The position numbers and the translations under genes are program-made. 48,273 nucleotides of DNA from JAQVWU01 sp964628455. GTDB taxonomy: Bacteria; Bacillota; Clostridia; Oscillospirales; CAG-272. The stretch covers positions 1-48,273 of the forward strand of contig CAZVPD010000007.1 in NCBI GenBank assembly GCA_964628455.1, in the 5' to 3' direction. The notes beneath the pieces are model-generated. The model saw only the letters and a list, made by a program, of their open reading frames with translations, did not search any database and was not told where the DNA came from. Positions 1 through 8,845 of the stretch are shown here, in pieces (position 1 is the first letter of the stretch; every line of letters starts with the position of its first letter).

Positions 1-2142
1 GATCTGTCCGCTTCTCTTAACGAAATGCGGCAGAAAATAAACGGCGGCGATTACATCGGTGCCAACGAAGTCATGTATCGTGCGCTGGTCGGATCGGGAT
101 ACAGGGAAGGGCTGGCTTCGCCTTTTCCGCTCGGATCGCTCAGGATCAAACGCCCTGCTGCCGGAGTTTTTACCGGTTATGTCAGAGGGATCAGGCTTGA
201 CCGCGGAGAAGTCTTTACACGCTGGGATTCTGGCGGAATAAAATGCGGAAGACAGCTGTTTGTCTCGCGTATGGACGGCGCTGTTTATATAAAAATCAGG
301 GGCGGCGGTGAGTCGTATACATTCGGGCCGCATGACAACGGTGATGCGGTGTCGGCGGCCGTGCTTGGAACTGTTGCGGCGTCGGCTGAATTCGCTGCGG
401 ATGAACGGGAACGCACCCTCTTTTTCGCCGCTTCGCTGGAGGGAATCGATTACGGTGCGGGCGTATATTTTTCGGGGGATATCCGTGTCCGCAAGCGCGG
501 TCATTCGCTGGAAATCACCGGAAACGATTATACCGTAATGATTAAAACATTTTACGGAGAGGAACGCAGGGCTGCATTTGAGCGGCTGCGAAGCGAATTT
601 TTCGGAATAAAGGCCGAAAGCGATCTTTACGCGGAAAAAATAGCCGAGAATTTACCTGTTTATTCTGCGCTGTTCCATGCGGTCTCAATCAGGCTAGCTG
701 CCGGAAAAGAACACCGTGCTGCTAATGAAAAACTGCTTGACAGGGCATACACAGGATCGGCATCTCCCGCGCTTCTGGAAAAATTATGGCGTTTCGGCCG
801 TTATCTTTTTATTTCCGGAACATCGGAAAACGGCAATCCTTTTCCGCTTTACGGGCTCTGGCACGGGACTTATAATCTCGTATGGAGTCAGCATGTTGCA
901 AACGAAAATGTCCAGATGATTTACTGGCATGCTGCCACAGGCGGACTGAGTTATGCCGTGAAAGCCCTGATAAAATACTATACCGCGAAAACAGAAGGAT
1001 TTGAAGCGAACGCGCGGCGTTTGTTCGGCTGCGGGGGTATATATGCTCCTGCGTATACCGCACCCGGTTCGTCGGGACCTTCGGTTCCCGTACCGGTCAT
1101 TCTCAACTGGATTTCCTGCTGCGGGTGGCTTTCGGCCCATTTCTGGGAATATTATCAATATACCGGTGATCGTGAGCTGCTTATAAGCGACATACTTCCG
1201 TTTATGTATAAAACGGCTTTGTTTTATGAAAGCTACCTGACTTATGACAGTGACGGCAGATGCGTTATATGTCCTTCCGTATCGCCGGAAAATACACCCG
1301 CCAACTTTATGCCGGAGAATTTCCGTGAAGATATGGGTCATGTCTGTCCCTGCGTAAAAAACGCGGCTATGGATTTTGCCGTCATGCGGGAACTGCTGAC
1401 AAATTTGGTCGAAGCTACCGAAATTGCCGGCATCGGTTCCTTTACGGATAAAGTCGCAGATTGGAATAAGATCCTGTCTGCGATCGGACCGTATAAGATA
1501 AACAAAGACGACGCTGTCGGTGAATGGACGGAACCCGGTCTTGACGATAATTACAACCACCGTCACCTATCCCATCTTTATCCCGTGTTTCCGGGCAGTG
1601 AAATTACTGCGGCGAAAGCAACCGGACTTATCCCGGCGTTTGCCAAGGCGGTTGAAAAACGGCAGCTTCGGGGACAGTCGGGCTGGTCCTTTTCGCATAT
1701 GGCATGTATCTGGGCGCGTCTGGGACAGGGAAGTCGGGCGCTTGAATCGCTTGATCTGCTTGCCAAGGGGTGTTTGCTGGATAATTTTTTTACCCTTCAT
1801 AATGACTGGAGGCATATGGGAGTGAGTCTGGACATAAATATGGCTCCCGTTCAGCTTGACGCACTGATGGGTGCGGTCAATGCCGTTCAGGAGCTTGCGG
1901 CAAGATATGCCGGAGGCGATCTGTATATACTTCCAGCACCCGACAAACGTCTGCTGGGGATGAAGGTCCGTGACCTGCGCTTTCCCGGAGGGAAACTCAC
2001 TTTTAAATACGGCAAAAAAGGAAAATGCACGGGAGAACTGCAGGCGGTAAAAGATATCTCTCTCGGTATATATATATCGGGGCAAAAATATAAGGATGTT
2101 TGTCTTTCTGCCGGACAGATTTACAGATTCGTCAGCCGCTGA
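1..2142 (+). CDS. GH95-type alpha-L-fucosidase/galactosidase, 5'-truncated by window edge
   Basis: The reading frame is open from base 1, so the gene starts outside the window; 713 residues are visible (first in-frame ATG at 25). GH95 enzymes are inverting glycosidases that remove terminal alpha-1,2-L-fucose or L-galactose from glycans. Visible family landmarks, numbered from the ATG at 25, are a beta-sandwich entry with 'PLGSLRI' near residue 35 and 'NENVQMIYW' with the paired Asn293/Asn295 of the base-activating site. Further on are 'SPENTPANF', 'HRHLSHLYPVFPG' and 'VQLDALMG', whose Asp612 matches the catalytic Asp of this family. The C-terminus carries a small beta domain ('ILPAPDKR'). No signal peptide can be judged because the N-terminus is missing. 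It converges on the yhaN-like gene with only 2 bp between the stop codons, and no terminator hairpin separates them. The family call is firm; the exact sugar is not determinable here. Confidence 0.88.
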   Translation, partial: DLSASLNEMRQKINGGDYIGANEVMYRALVGSGYREGLASPFPLGSLRIKRPAAGVFTGYVRGIRLDRGEVFTRWDSGGIKCGRQLFVSRMDGAVYIKIRGGGESYTFGPHDNGDAVSAAVLGTVAASAEFAADERERTLFFAASLEGIDYGAGVYFSGDIRVRKRGHSLEITGNDYTVMIKTFYGEERRAAFERLRSEFFGIKAESDLYAEKIAENLPVYSALFHAVSIRLAAGKEHRAANEKLLDRAYTGSASPALLEKLWRFGRYLFISGTSENGNPFPLYGLWHGTYNLVWSQHVANENVQMIYWHAATGGLSYAVKALIKYYTAKTEGFEANARRLFGCGGIYAPAYTAPGSSGPSVPVPVILNWISCCGWLSAHFWEYYQYTGDRELLISDILPFMYKTALFYESYLTYDSDGRCVICPSVSPENTPANFMPENFREDMGHVCPCVKNAAMDFAVMRELLTNLVEATEIAGIGSFTDKVADWNKILSAIGPYKINKDDAVGEWTEPGLDDNYNHRHLSHLYPVFPGSEITAAKATGLIPAFAKAVEKRQLRGQSGWSFSHMACIWARLGQGSRALESLDLLAKGCLLDNFFTLHNDWRHMGVSLDINMAPVQLDALMGAVNAVQELAARYAGGDLYILPAPDKRLLGMKVRDLRFPGGKLTFKYGKKGKCTGELQAVKDISLGIYISGQKYKDVCLSAGQIYRFVSR

Positions 2143-2144
2143 TA

Positions 2145-4421
2145 TTATAGGAGTATATGCTTGAATTGCGCGATGTCTGTCATAATGACGGCATCGCGTT
2201 TTTGACTGGTGAACAGTATTGCCTGATAACCGTTTTCCGCGTATTCGGCGATCAGCCGAAAGGTCATCCGAAGCCTGCGGTCGTCGATTCTGGCAAAACT
2301 TTCGTCAAAAATAACGGGGGGAACGGATCTTGTGTGTATCAGGCTCATAAGAGCGAGTCTCAGACTGAGATAGGCAAGGTCGCGCGTTCCCGTACTCATA
2401 TAATCGATGCTGCGTGTATCCGTGCTTCCGTTTTTTTGATGGACCGTGTATACCATGTTCATGTCTGAACCGACTCCGAGGCTGCCGTAACACCCTTCTG
2501 TTACGGAGGACAGCAATTTACCCGATTCTTCCGACAATGCGGGGGTAATATTGGTCCGCAGCCCTTCGGCTGCCGCGGCAAGCTGCTCAGATGCAAACAT
2601 ACAGGCTTTGTGACGTCTTACAGCTGAAGCAAGTTCCTCATCGACGGCGTATATCCGATCTGCGAGCTGAGCGGGTTTTTCGGTTACGGCACGCAGTTCG
2701 GCGAGTTGATTATCGAGTAAATGGCATCGTTCTGTCAGCGAATCGTTTTGCTTGCAGCTGAAATCATATTTCATGCGCAGTGCCGGTATATTAGGAGGAG
2801 CTTCATCTCCGGCGTTTTTGATTTTTTTAAATTCGTCGGTCAGTGTTTTAAACGATTCACGGACTGCCGTCTCATCATACGCTGCGGTCTGCTCTGTTAT
2901 ATGACCGATGGAAGTCCGGCAGCTTTCAAGATCGCGTATTCGTTTCTGCAATTCGGAGAACAGAAGACCGGCGTCCGATACGGCCTCGGAAACCTTTTGC
3001 CGTCCCCATTTGTTCAGCTGGCTTTCGAGTTCGGACTGTGTTTCATCCAGGATTGCGGCGATTCTGTCGTGTTTTTGTTTGAATTCGGAAATTCTTTCAT
3101 AATAAAATCGAATTCTTATTTCATCTTCCCGGCTTTCATCGAGCTGTCTGACAAGATCATTTTTTGAAACGGAGTTCAGCCTGTTGAAAAGCTCATTGTT
3201 TATGCGGCGGGGGATCGCGGAATATCTGAAAAGAATGACCGAAAAAATCAATGAGGCTATCGCGGCGATACCGGTGTAAACGGAAAATACGATGTTTTCA
3301 CTGTTTAATAAATAAAGAACGGCCGCTGTCAGAAAACAAAAGCAAAGTGCGAAAAAAAGGATGCCCGATGAACGCAGCAGTCCGGTTTTGCGTTGGTTTC
3401 CGTCGATTGTTTTGAGGATTTCCGACTTTCCGCCTGCTTGTGAAATTCGTGTGATCCTTTCTTCGCGTTTTTCTCTGTCCGTCTCTGATGAGATAAAACG
3501 GATCTGGTCCAGTTCGCAGGCATGCAGTTCTTCGCGCAGCCTCTGCGCTTCAGCCTCGGTCTCCCTGAGTTTTGTAATATACAAGACATCCGGTAAAAAA
3601 TCCTCGTATCGGTGATCATCGTTTATTTTTTTGATTTCGTATATCAGCCTCGATTCCTCGGCTTTCAGGATATGCAGACGATCAAACAGACGTATCGCGG
3701 TTCCCGCGTCGTAATATTTTAACCGCAGTTCGTATTCAGTGCGGTTTGTTATATTTTCGCGGAGTTTTTCTTTGGCTTCCGCAAGTGAAGCTTCTGTCAG
3801 AATGATTTTTTTATTGCTTTCGGATGCTCTGAAAAATCTTGCCGCAAGCTGTTCACGCTCTTTTTTCAATTCGGCTATGCGGCCGCCTTTTTCATTTTTA
3901 TAAAGCAGGGCGATTCTTGCTTCATCGAGTCTTTTCTGCGCTTTTTGAATATTTACGGCTTCGTCGCCCGAAAACAGAATGTTTTCAAGCGCTTCGTAAA
4001 CACCGCTGCCGCCGACGGCTGTTCCCTGCGCCTGGCTGACATACGATGTGTGCGTGAAGAGCTCGGATGGTATGCCGAGTAAAAATTCTCCGGGTACAAC
4101 ACCTTTCATACAGGATGTATGATCGCTCAGATCGGTCGCTTTCAGACGTTCTCTGCCGTCTGCGAATGTCTCGCGTTCTATTCTGTAACGTTTGCCTTCC
4201 GACTGCAGTTCGAGATACCCGCCTGCCGACAGACTGCCGCGGCCGATCCTTAGATTTTTTTCACCTTTGTCAAAACCATACAGAACATAGGCGCAAAAAG
4301 AAGCCGCGGCAGTTTTTCCCGATTCATTCGGACCTTCCGTTATATTGATGCCGCTGCCGAACTCAAGTGTAAAATTCTGCAGACCTCCGAAGCTGTCTAT
4401 GTAAAGCTTTTCGATTATCAT
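2145..4421 (-). CDS. yhaN: YhaN/SbcC-like AAA ATPase with membrane hairpin in the coiled coil
   Basis: 758 aa. Walker A 'GPNESGKT' lies at residues 30-37, an ABC-type signature 'STGTRD' near 676-681, and Walker B 'VIFDES' near 703-708 followed by the D-loop 'ARID'. Between the two ATPase halves are long Glu/Arg/Lys-rich coiled-coil stretches (about 155-340 and 405-640). They are interrupted by two hydrophobic helices (about 352-372 and 378-400). Loss of the zinc-hook and presence of such helices are typical of Bacillota YhaN rather than SbcC/Rad50. It probably works with the YhaO-like nuclease at 6102-7241, at the far end of the same operon, in processing DNA ends or branched DNA. It starts 8 bp after the dehydrogenase stop with only a weak ribosome binding site, suggesting coupling. 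Confidence 0.85.
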   Translation of the reverse strand: MIIEKLYIDSFGGLQNFTLEFGSGINITEGPNESGKTAAASFCAYVLYGFDKGEKNLRIGRGSLSAGGYLELQSEGKRYRIERETFADGRERLKATDLSDHTSCMKGVVPGEFLLGIPSELFTHTSYVSQAQGTAVGGSGVYEALENILFSGDEAVNIQKAQKRLDEARIALLYKNEKGGRIAELKKEREQLAARFFRASESNKKIILTEASLAEAKEKLRENITNRTEYELRLKYYDAGTAIRLFDRLHILKAEESRLIYEIKKINDDHRYEDFLPDVLYITKLRETEAEAQRLREELHACELDQIRFISSETDREKREERITRISQAGGKSEILKTIDGNQRKTGLLRSSGILFFALCFCFLTAAVLYLLNSENIVFSVYTGIAAIASLIFSVILFRYSAIPRRINNELFNRLNSVSKNDLVRQLDESREDEIRIRFYYERISEFKQKHDRIAAILDETQSELESQLNKWGRQKVSEAVSDAGLLFSELQKRIRDLESCRTSIGHITEQTAAYDETAVRESFKTLTDEFKKIKNAGDEAPPNIPALRMKYDFSCKQNDSLTERCHLLDNQLAELRAVTEKPAQLADRIYAVDEELASAVRRHKACMFASEQLAAAAEGLRTNITPALSEESGKLLSSVTEGCYGSLGVGSDMNMVYTVHQKNGSTDTRSIDYMSTGTRDLAYLSLRLALMSLIHTRSVPPVIFDESFARIDDRRLRMTFRLIAEYAENGYQAILFTSQKRDAVIMTDIAQFKHILL

Positions 4422-4428
4422 AGCCCGG

Positions 4429-5379
4429 TTATATTGACTTTCTGTATCCCGTCGAAAAGTCGACGATATTTTCGAGCGGAAGACGGTCGCGGTATCGTTT
4501 CAGATTGCTGACGCAGATGTCCGCAATGTTTTCATAAGTATCGTGCAAATGGAAAAAGCCCGAGACATGCGGAGTAATGAGGACGTTTTCGCATGTCCAG
4601 AGCGGGTGACCGGGGGGAAGAGGTTCGGGATCCGTAACGTCAAGAGCCGCCGCGTATAATTTGCCGGAATTCAATGCGTCATAAAGAGCCGATGTGTCAA
4701 CCGCATTCCCGCGTCCGATATTTATGAGTGTCGCATCGTCTTTCATAGAGAAGATACGTTCTCGGGACATGATATTTCGGGTCGCTGCGGTACCCGGAAG
4801 AGCCAAAGCGACAATATCCGCACGGGGAAGTAATAAATCGATCGCATCGGCAGTATATAACTCGTCAATAGTATCGGGTTTTTGTGAAACGGTTCTTTTA
4901 ATGCCGATTGTATAAGCTCCGAGTGCCTTCATTTTTTGGGCAAACTTTCCCCCTATGTCTCCGAGTCCGATGACCAGAGTGACTGCTCCTTCGATTCGTC
5001 TGACTTTTCCGCGGTCAAACCAAAGCGCTTTATTCTGATTGTCGCGGTAAAGGTGAAGCTTTTTATACAGCATGGCGACGCAGCCTATCATGTGTTCGGA
5101 AATGGCAAGCCCGAATGCACCCGATGCATTGGTCAGAACGCATCCCGGCGGAAGGATGCCGTGTCTGCTGTACGGTTCCGTTCCCGCGGATGAAAGCTGC
5201 ACCCATTCAAGCTTTGTAAGAGAAGAGAGGCGTTCGGGCGGGGCGTTGCCGATGACGGCTGAAATTTCTGCCGGCGCTTCATCGCCGAAACCGTAGATGA
5301 ATTCAAAATCCGGAGCGGCATCTGTCAGCCTTTTTTTGTCGGCGTCTTCGAAAGGTATGAGAACCATGATTTTTTTCAT
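4429..5379 (-). CDS. D-isomer-specific 2-hydroxyacid dehydrogenase
   Basis: 316 aa, a normal length for the family. These cytosolic enzymes reduce 2-keto acids to D-2-hydroxyacids with NAD(P)H. The Rossmann motif 'GLGDIG' is at residues 138-143. The catalytic triad is intact: Arg223 in 'NIGRG', Glu252 in 'DPEPLP' and His271 in 'TPHVSG'. The N-terminal domain is divergent ('QLSSAGTEPY'), so the substrate cannot be read from sequence; glyoxylate/hydroxypyruvate reductase and phosphoglycerate-dehydrogenase-like activities are both possible. It sits third in a four-gene minus operon between a HAD phosphatase (28 bp upstream) and the yhaN-like gene (7 bp downstream). This is an unexpected insertion between DNA-repair partners. 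Confidence 0.88.
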   Translation of the reverse strand: MKKIMVLIPFEDADKKRLTDAAPDFEFIYGFGDEAPAEISAVIGNAPPERLSSLTKLEWVQLSSAGTEPYSRHGILPPGCVLTNASGAFGLAISEHMIGCVAMLYKKLHLYRDNQNKALWFDRGKVRRIEGAVTLVIGLGDIGGKFAQKMKALGAYTIGIKRTVSQKPDTIDELYTADAIDLLLPRADIVALALPGTAATRNIMSRERIFSMKDDATLINIGRGNAVDTSALYDALNSGKLYAAALDVTDPEPLPPGHPLWTCENVLITPHVSGFFHLHDTYENIADICVSNLKRYRDRLPLENIVDFSTGYRKSI

Positions 5380-5406
5380 TGATTATTCAGCAGCCTTTTT
5401 ATTATT

Positions 5407-6087
5407 TTATAATAGTTCATACAATTCATACAGTGAACCGATCGTATAATCACATACGGCGCCGGTTTGATTGGAAGCGCTGCCCGGATTGTACCATACG
5501 GTCCTGATTCCCGCATTGTTTCCCCCCAGAATGTCTCCCGATAAAGAATCTCCGATGATGACGGAACGACTCCGGTCGAAGTTATTGATCCTGCTGAAGA
5601 CATAATTGAAATATTCGGTATGCGGTTTCGGATATCCTGCCGTTTCGGACACGAAGATATCTTTGAAATACCTTCTGATATCCGAGCTTTCAAATCGATT
5701 TTTCTGAACGGAAGTTTCGCCGTTGGTAACAAGATAGAGTCTTTTATCCGCAGAAAGGTGCCGGCATACTTCTTCGGCACCGTCAAGCAGATAACTGCAG
5801 CTGCCAAGCGATGCGAGATAAAAGCGGTTCATTTCTTCGGCGGCGATTTGTATATTGTATTTTTTCGTATAACGCCTGAACCGTTCCGTCAGCAGGTCGG
5901 GTTTGCTGATCAGACCCTTTTCGAATTCTTTCCAAAGCATATCGTTGATCAGATGATAGTCTTTATAAAGTTCTTCCGAAAAGGGAAGATGAAAAGACCG
6001 GACGGTTTTTTCGAAAGATCTTTGTTCGGCTTTTTCGAAATCAAACAGCGTTCCGTCGGCGTCAAAGAGGATTATATCGAATTTCAT
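5407..6087 (-). CDS. HAD-superfamily pyrimidine nucleotidase, YjjG/YfnB type
   Basis: 226 aa from the ATG at 6087. A TTG three bases upstream (6090) has slightly better spacing from the AAGGA ribosome binding site and could be the true start. HAD motif I is 'DADGTLFDF', motif II 'VTNGET', motif III Lys in 'GYPKPHTE' and motif IV 'IGDSLSGDI'. The 'FVSETAGYPKP' and 'GIRTVWYNP' segments are those of the noncanonical pyrimidine nucleotidase group (YjjG). That group dephosphorylates damaged or non-standard dUMP/UMP analogues and so keeps them out of DNA. This fits its place immediately downstream of a DNA-repair nuclease. A helical cap domain occupies roughly residues 15-90. It is separated from the nuclease gene by 14 bp. 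Confidence 0.85.
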   Translation of the reverse strand: MKFDIILFDADGTLFDFEKAEQRSFEKTVRSFHLPFSEELYKDYHLINDMLWKEFEKGLISKPDLLTERFRRYTKKYNIQIAAEEMNRFYLASLGSCSYLLDGAEEVCRHLSADKRLYLVTNGETSVQKNRFESSDIRRYFKDIFVSETAGYPKPHTEYFNYVFSRINNFDRSRSVIIGDSLSGDILGGNNAGIRTVWYNPGSASNQTGAVCDYTIGSLYELYELL

Positions 6088-6101
6088 CAAAGAATTTTCC
6101 T

Positions 6102-7241
6102 TTATTCCGGTATCATATCATTTCCCGCAAGTGCCGATAAACCATAACGCAGGGCGAGAGCGGCGTTTTCACGCTGCTCCGCGCTGCCCTGAAGGTAGGG
6201 AAGGAGACGGCGAAAATATTCGCCCTTTATGGTTCTGTCTTTTTCCAGTATTGCGTAGTCAAACAGGGGGAGAGTATTGTTTTTGATTTGGAGCGAAAAT
6301 AATAGATTTTCTATTTTTTCACGGATAATACGTTCGACAATCGAAACCGAGGGTGATATTTCGCCTTCAAGCACAATTCTGAGGGATGTATCCTCCCCGT
6401 AGTTTTTCCTGACGGCCGCATGGATCTTTTCGTAAACATCGCCTTCGTCAGTCGTGCCGGTCAAATCAAGACGTAATATCTCATAACGCCTCTTTGAAAA
6501 GCGAAGGCCGCGTATTTCCGCGGAACAAATACCGTTTTTCTTCGATATTTCACCGTAAAGCGCGCCTTTATACCCGCATTCGCCGAAGTCACGGCCTTCC
6601 AGACATCCGCTGTATCCGTAATAAACGCCGTTGTTCCGTGTTATGCCGCTGCCGTTGTGAATGTGTCCGAGAGCGATATAATCGAAGCCTGAATCGGTTA
6701 TATCGGCTTGTTTGATCGGGCAGTTCTGTGATGTGTTTACGCCGGTCTCGCCGTGGGCGCACAAAATATTCAGACGGTTCAGATTTTCGGGTCTGTGTCC
6801 CGCAAACGGATTATAATCGAGTGCAGGCGAACAAAAGGCAAAGCCGTAAATATCGGTTTCCAGTTCGTCAAAAGAAAAAAACGAAAGCCGTTCGCTGTTG
6901 AAAATGTAAACATTCGACGGAAATTCTATTTTCTCGTAAACGCTGTTTTGAGTATAGGGGTCGTGATTTCCCGGCGAGATGATAAAACGGCATGTTTTAT
7001 TGGCGGAAAATTCACGGAGAACAAGAGAAACCGTATCCGGGGTGACATAACGGCTGTCAAACAGGTCGCCTGCGATCAGCATGACGGCAACGGAGTTGAG
7101 CTTTGCGTAAGTCATCATGGATGAGAATGCTCCCCGAAGTTCCTGCCGCCGGACGGCTGCTTTTTCCGGATTCCGGTCGGCAAAAGGACTGTCCAGGTGT
7201 ATATCCGCACAGTGCAGAATTTTGAAGCATGTGTCGGTCAT
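6102..7241 (-). CDS. yhaO: YhaO/SbcD-like metallophosphoesterase DNA nuclease
   Basis: 379 aa from ATG 7241. A GTG at 7253 extends the frame, but the SD 'GAGG' lies between the two and is well placed only for 7241. All five calcineurin-like motifs are present: 'ADIHLDSPF', 'AGDLFDSRY', 'SPGNHDPYT', 'CAHGETG' and 'LGHIHNG'. They form a di-metal (usually Mn) active site for exo/endonucleolytic cleavage. The C-terminal ~120 residues form the capping domain that contacts the ATPase partner, here probably the YhaN-like protein in the same operon. It is the first gene of the operon and is preceded by a strong sigma-A-type promoter (7277-7305). Confidence 0.88.
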   Translation of the reverse strand: MTDTCFKILHCADIHLDSPFADRNPEKAAVRRQELRGAFSSMMTYAKLNSVAVMLIAGDLFDSRYVTPDTVSLVLREFSANKTCRFIISPGNHDPYTQNSVYEKIEFPSNVYIFNSERLSFFSFDELETDIYGFAFCSPALDYNPFAGHRPENLNRLNILCAHGETGVNTSQNCPIKQADITDSGFDYIALGHIHNGSGITRNNGVYYGYSGCLEGRDFGECGYKGALYGEISKKNGICSAEIRGLRFSKRRYEILRLDLTGTTDEGDVYEKIHAAVRKNYGEDTSLRIVLEGEISPSVSIVERIIREKIENLLFSLQIKNNTLPLFDYAILEKDRTIKGEYFRRLLPYLQGSAEQRENAALALRYGLSALAGNDMIPE

Positions 7242-7276
7242 AATAATCCTCACTGCCGTACATATGAATTGTTTTT

Positions 7277-7305
7277 ATTATAATATAAAATCATTTTATT
7301 TTCAA
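7277..7305 (-). promoter_or_regulatory. Promoter of the yhaO-yhaN operon
   Basis: On the minus strand TTGAAA (7300-7305) is followed after exactly 17 bp by TATAAT (7277-7282). It lies about 36 bp upstream of the yhaO-like ATG. Confidence 0.75.
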
Positions 7306-7343
7306 CTTTTTTATAGGATTAATCTTTATTATTTTTTTAAATA

Positions 7344-7352
7344 TGATATAAT
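7344..7352 (+). promoter_or_regulatory. Extended -10 promoter for rbfA-nrnA-truB
   Basis: TGATATAAT gives an extended -10 (TGnTATAAT) with TATAAT at 7347-7352; no good -35 is seen 17 bp upstream. The predicted leader is about 100 nt. It contains an imperfect hairpin at 7387-7423 (GCGTTTTCG against CGAAAATCGC) of unknown meaning. The promoter is divergent from the yhaO promoter. Confidence 0.55.
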
Positions 7353-7458
7353 AGAATATCTGTTTGATTTATGATTTAAATACGATGCGTTTTCGGAAAG
7401 TTTTTGCAGGGATCGAAAATCGCAATCAATGTTATATTCAGAAAGCGAGAGTTTTATA

Positions 7459-7863
7459 ATGGCAGGACACAGGCAGGGTAGAATTAACGAACAGCTGACA
7501 AAGGAGCTGGCCGAAATACTGCGTACCGTAAAAGATCCGCGCGTCAACAATGCGCTTGTCAGCATAACCGGCGCCGAATGTTCCGCGGATCTTAAAAACG
7601 CGAAAATATATTTTTCGGCTGTCGGCGGCAGCGTGGATATCAATGAAATAAAAAAAGGGCTGGCGAGTGCCAACGGCTATATACGAAGTCAGGTGGCGCT
7701 GAGATTAAATCTGCGTATCACGCCTGAACTACGCTTTATTCTTGACGACAGTATGGAAAAAGGTGCGCATATGTCGGCGCTGCTGCGTTCGGTTGCGGAA
7801 AAAAGCGCGCACATATCACCGGCGGATGGCGAAACCGATCAGGCAAAAAAGAACGATGAATAA
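7459..7863 (+). CDS. rbfA: 30S ribosome-binding factor A
   Basis: 134 aa from ATG 7459 ('MAGHRQGRINEQ'); an upstream in-frame start at 7429 would add residues absent from the family. RbfA is a small KH-fold protein that binds the pre-30S subunit and helps 16S rRNA 5'-end maturation, especially in the cold. Family landmarks are 'LAEILRTVKDPRV', 'LKNAKIYFSAVGG' and 'RITPELRFILDDSMEKG'. It is first in an rbfA-nrnA-truB cluster and overlaps nrnA by 8 bp. The usual upstream infB is absent; a divergent repair operon lies there instead. Confidence 0.93.
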   Translation: MAGHRQGRINEQLTKELAEILRTVKDPRVNNALVSITGAECSADLKNAKIYFSAVGGSVDINEIKKGLASANGYIRSQVALRLNLRITPELRFILDDSMEKGAHMSALLRSVAEKSAHISPADGETDQAKKNDE

Positions 7864-8845
7864 TATTACTCTTAAAGAAGCGGCTGATATGCTGCTTTCA
7901 CATGAAAATATACTGGTTCTGGCACATGCAAATCCGGACGGCGATACTTTGGGATCCGCATTTGCCATTAAATATGCTTTGCCTCTGAAGAATATCGAAG
8001 TGGTGTGTGATGATAAACTGCCCGAACGTCTGCGCTTTATATGCGGAGGGGCTGAATCTTTGCGGCCCGAAAACCTTCCGGCCGGATTCATGCCGGATCT
8101 TGTCATATCGGTTGATACGGCTTCGCTTGCACTTGCGGGAGCATTCGGGCAAAGAATGGCGGGTAAAATCGACATCAAGTTCGACCATCATCCTATGAGT
8201 GAGGAATTTGCCGTTTACAATTACGTCGAAAGCGGGACGGCTTCATGCGGTGAAATTGTCGCGGATCTGATCGGTCATTTCGGTGCTTTAAGTAAATCTG
8301 CCGCTGAAGCGCTGTATGCTGCGATCTCATCGGATACCGGCTGTTTCAAATACAGGAACGTGACGTCGGATACGCATCGTAAAGCAGCTGCGCTGCTGGA
8401 TGCCGGTATAGACCATTCGGAGATAAACAAGCGGCTGTATGAGAATAAAACGCTGAAGGAAATGACTGCCGTCGGTGTGACGCTGGAGTCTTTGAAGTTT
8501 TATCGGGGGAACAGCGTTGCTTCTGCTTGCTTTACGAATGATATGAAATCAAAGTATGATCTTGATGATGAGGACATCGGCGATATCGGTTCGGTTCCCC
8601 GTCAGATTGCAGGCGTGGAACTGGGGGTTGTCATTAAACAAAAATCAAACAATCCCCGCGAGTTTAAAATATCCATGAGGAGCGGACCTTCCGTTGCTGC
8701 CAACGAGCTCTGTGCAATGTTCGGCGGCGGCGGTCATCTGCGCGCCGCAGGAGGTCTTATAGAGGCTGACAGCGGTGAAGATGCCGAACGCATGGTGATG
8801 GAGCGCGTTCTTGCGGCGCTGGAGGAAGCGGATGGCAGGAGCTGA
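7856..8845 (+). CDS. nrnA: DHH/DHHA1 bifunctional oligoribonuclease / pAp phosphatase
   Basis: 329 aa from ATG 7856, which overlaps the end of rbfA. A longer in-frame ORF from 7742 is just read-through of the rbfA region. NrnA degrades 2-5 nt RNA and removes the 3'-phosphate from pAp. The DHH metal motifs are 'HANPDGDTLGSA', 'SVDTAS', 'KFDHHPMSE' and 'ISSDTG'; the substrate-binding DHHA1 domain ends in 'FGGGGHLRAAGG'. Placement between rbfA and truB is classical for Bacillota. The last 14 bp overlap truB, whose ribosome binding site lies inside nrnA, implying translational coupling. Confidence 0.93.
   Translation: MNNITLKEAADMLLSHENILVLAHANPDGDTLGSAFAIKYALPLKNIEVVCDDKLPERLRFICGGAESLRPENLPAGFMPDLVISVDTASLALAGAFGQRMAGKIDIKFDHHPMSEEFAVYNYVESGTASCGEIVADLIGHFGALSKSAAEALYAAISSDTGCFKYRNVTSDTHRKAAALLDAGIDHSEINKRLYENKTLKEMTAVGVTLESLKFYRGNSVASACFTNDMKSKYDLDDEDIGDIGSVPRQIAGVELGVVIKQKSNNPREFKISMRSGPSVAANELCAMFGGGGHLRAAGGLIEADSGEDAERMVMERVLAALEEADGRS

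Noticed and set aside
784..1566. Long antisense frame inside the GH95 gene
   Set aside because: No recognisable motif, no ribosome binding site, and the opposite strand is a clear glycoside hydrolase.
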